Positions 51,206 through 51,615 of a DNA stretch of 51,615 nt are shown here, piece after piece (the first letter of the stretch is position 1; every line of letters starts with the position of its first letter). A model generated the notes under the pieces. That model saw nothing but the letters and a program-made list of their open reading frames with translations. It was not told the DNA's origin and ran no database searches. The DNA comes from Lachnospiraceae bacterium (GTDB taxonomy: Bacteria > Bacillota > Clostridia > Lachnospirales > Lachnospiraceae): NCBI GenBank assembly GCA_022776445.1, contig JALFHZ010000037.1, positions 1-51,615 of the forward strand. Direction: 5' to 3'. The translations under genes and the position numbers were made by a program.

Positions 51206-51615
51206 TCATTCTCCAACAAAACGAATCAGCGCTTTCCCAATGAAAGCCACAAGAATTGCAGCCGCAATCGCCTCCGGAATACCGGACGCCGTAATGGTTC
51301 CCATAATCAATCCCCATACTGCATCGATTGCCACGCTTTTCACAGAAGCATATTCCTGTGCCAGTAAAATATAAATACTTCCCATTACAAAGATAGTATT
51401 GGTCATAGATCCGATAAAACCGGTGACCGGAAGTGCAATCAGCTGATTCATGCTGCACTTCTTCAGTAAAATCCATACCCACCCTGCGACTACGCCTATC
51501 ATAATACGACATCCAAAAGCAATCCAGATCGCTTTCACCACACCGGAAAGACCGGTCATGCTCATAAATGGGGAAAACGCAAATGACAGCAATGTCGGTG
51601 CCATGGTATTACTGA
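51206..51615 (-). CDS. ECF-type transporter S-component-like membrane protein (partial)
   Basis: At least 135 codons of a hydrophobic protein with about four helices. The repeated glycine-rich helices (IAFGCRIMIGVVAGWVWILL, LPVTGFIGSMTNTIFVMGSIYIL, AAILVAFIGKALI) resemble the substrate-binding S subunits of energy-coupling-factor vitamin transporters. The frame stays open through the right edge (codons for SNT precede MAPTLL), so the N-terminus lies outside. Substrate not assignable. It lies between rpmH and the expected dnaA region and has its own terminator. Confidence 0.6.
   Translation of the reverse strand, partial: SNTMAPTLLSFAFSPFMSMTGLSGVVKAIWIAFGCRIMIGVVAGWVWILLKKCSMNQLIALPVTGFIGSMTNTIFVMGSIYILLAQEYASVKSVAIDAVWGLIMGTITASGIPEAIAAAILVAFIGKALIRFVGE

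Overview
The window looks like chromosomal DNA from a Lachnospiraceae-type member of the Clostridia. The evidence is the near-origin block rpmH-rnpA-yidD-yidC-jag-mnmE-mnmG-rsmG with parAB and canonical parS sites, a full-length clostridial AdhE, a DUF3881 protein, strong GGAGG ribosome binding sites and moderate GC. dnaA is not in the window and would be expected just past the right edge.

Layout. 1-350: an array of about 125-bp repeats carrying tRNA-Arg(CCU)-like 5' halves behind promoter-like elements, then a DUF3881 gene. 1.4-11.7 kb: a sugar-acid-type catabolic island in two minus-strand operons around a plus-strand flavin-reductase/GntR pair. It holds an IolB-like isomerase, a KduD-like SDR, an AroQ-like dehydratase, a D-2-hydroxyacid dehydrogenase, a KDPG-aldolase/VOC fusion, an M24-like protein and a TAXI-TRAP transporter. 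The palindrome ATAAAATTTTAT occurs at all three promoters and probably ties the island into one regulon. 12-15 kb: orphan kdpDE with a small membrane protein and 11-bp tandem repeats. 15-25.5 kb: gdhA with a leader hairpin, two ABC-F genes, purC, aspA, a DMT exporter and a MATE exporter.

25.5-36.5 kb: a LysR gene, a PTS EIIC and a RspA/ManD gene that have both lost their 5' ends at one junction, a GntR (UTRA) regulator, an amino-acid ABC transporter with its LysR, a split CHR-family (chromate) transporter and adhE with a Rex-like operator. 36.7-37.9 kb: a small HTH regulator and a decayed patch made of a group II intron 3' end and a TnsB/TnsC-like transposon remnant. 37.9-51.6 kb: the origin-proximal block (DUF4446, parB, parA, two parS sites, a degenerate alpha/beta-hydrolase, a VOC protein), a class-C-like group II intron inserted directly after the rsmG terminator, then rsmG, mnmG, mnmE, jag, yidC, yidD, rnpA and rpmH, and a truncated ECF-type membrane protein at the edge.

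The least explained items are the tRNA-like array at the left edge, the catabolic island with its shared operator, the gdhA leader attenuator candidate, the asymmetric degeneration of one ABC-F protein, and the catalytically dead hydrolase between the two parS sites. All calls come from reading the sequence; no database search was run.
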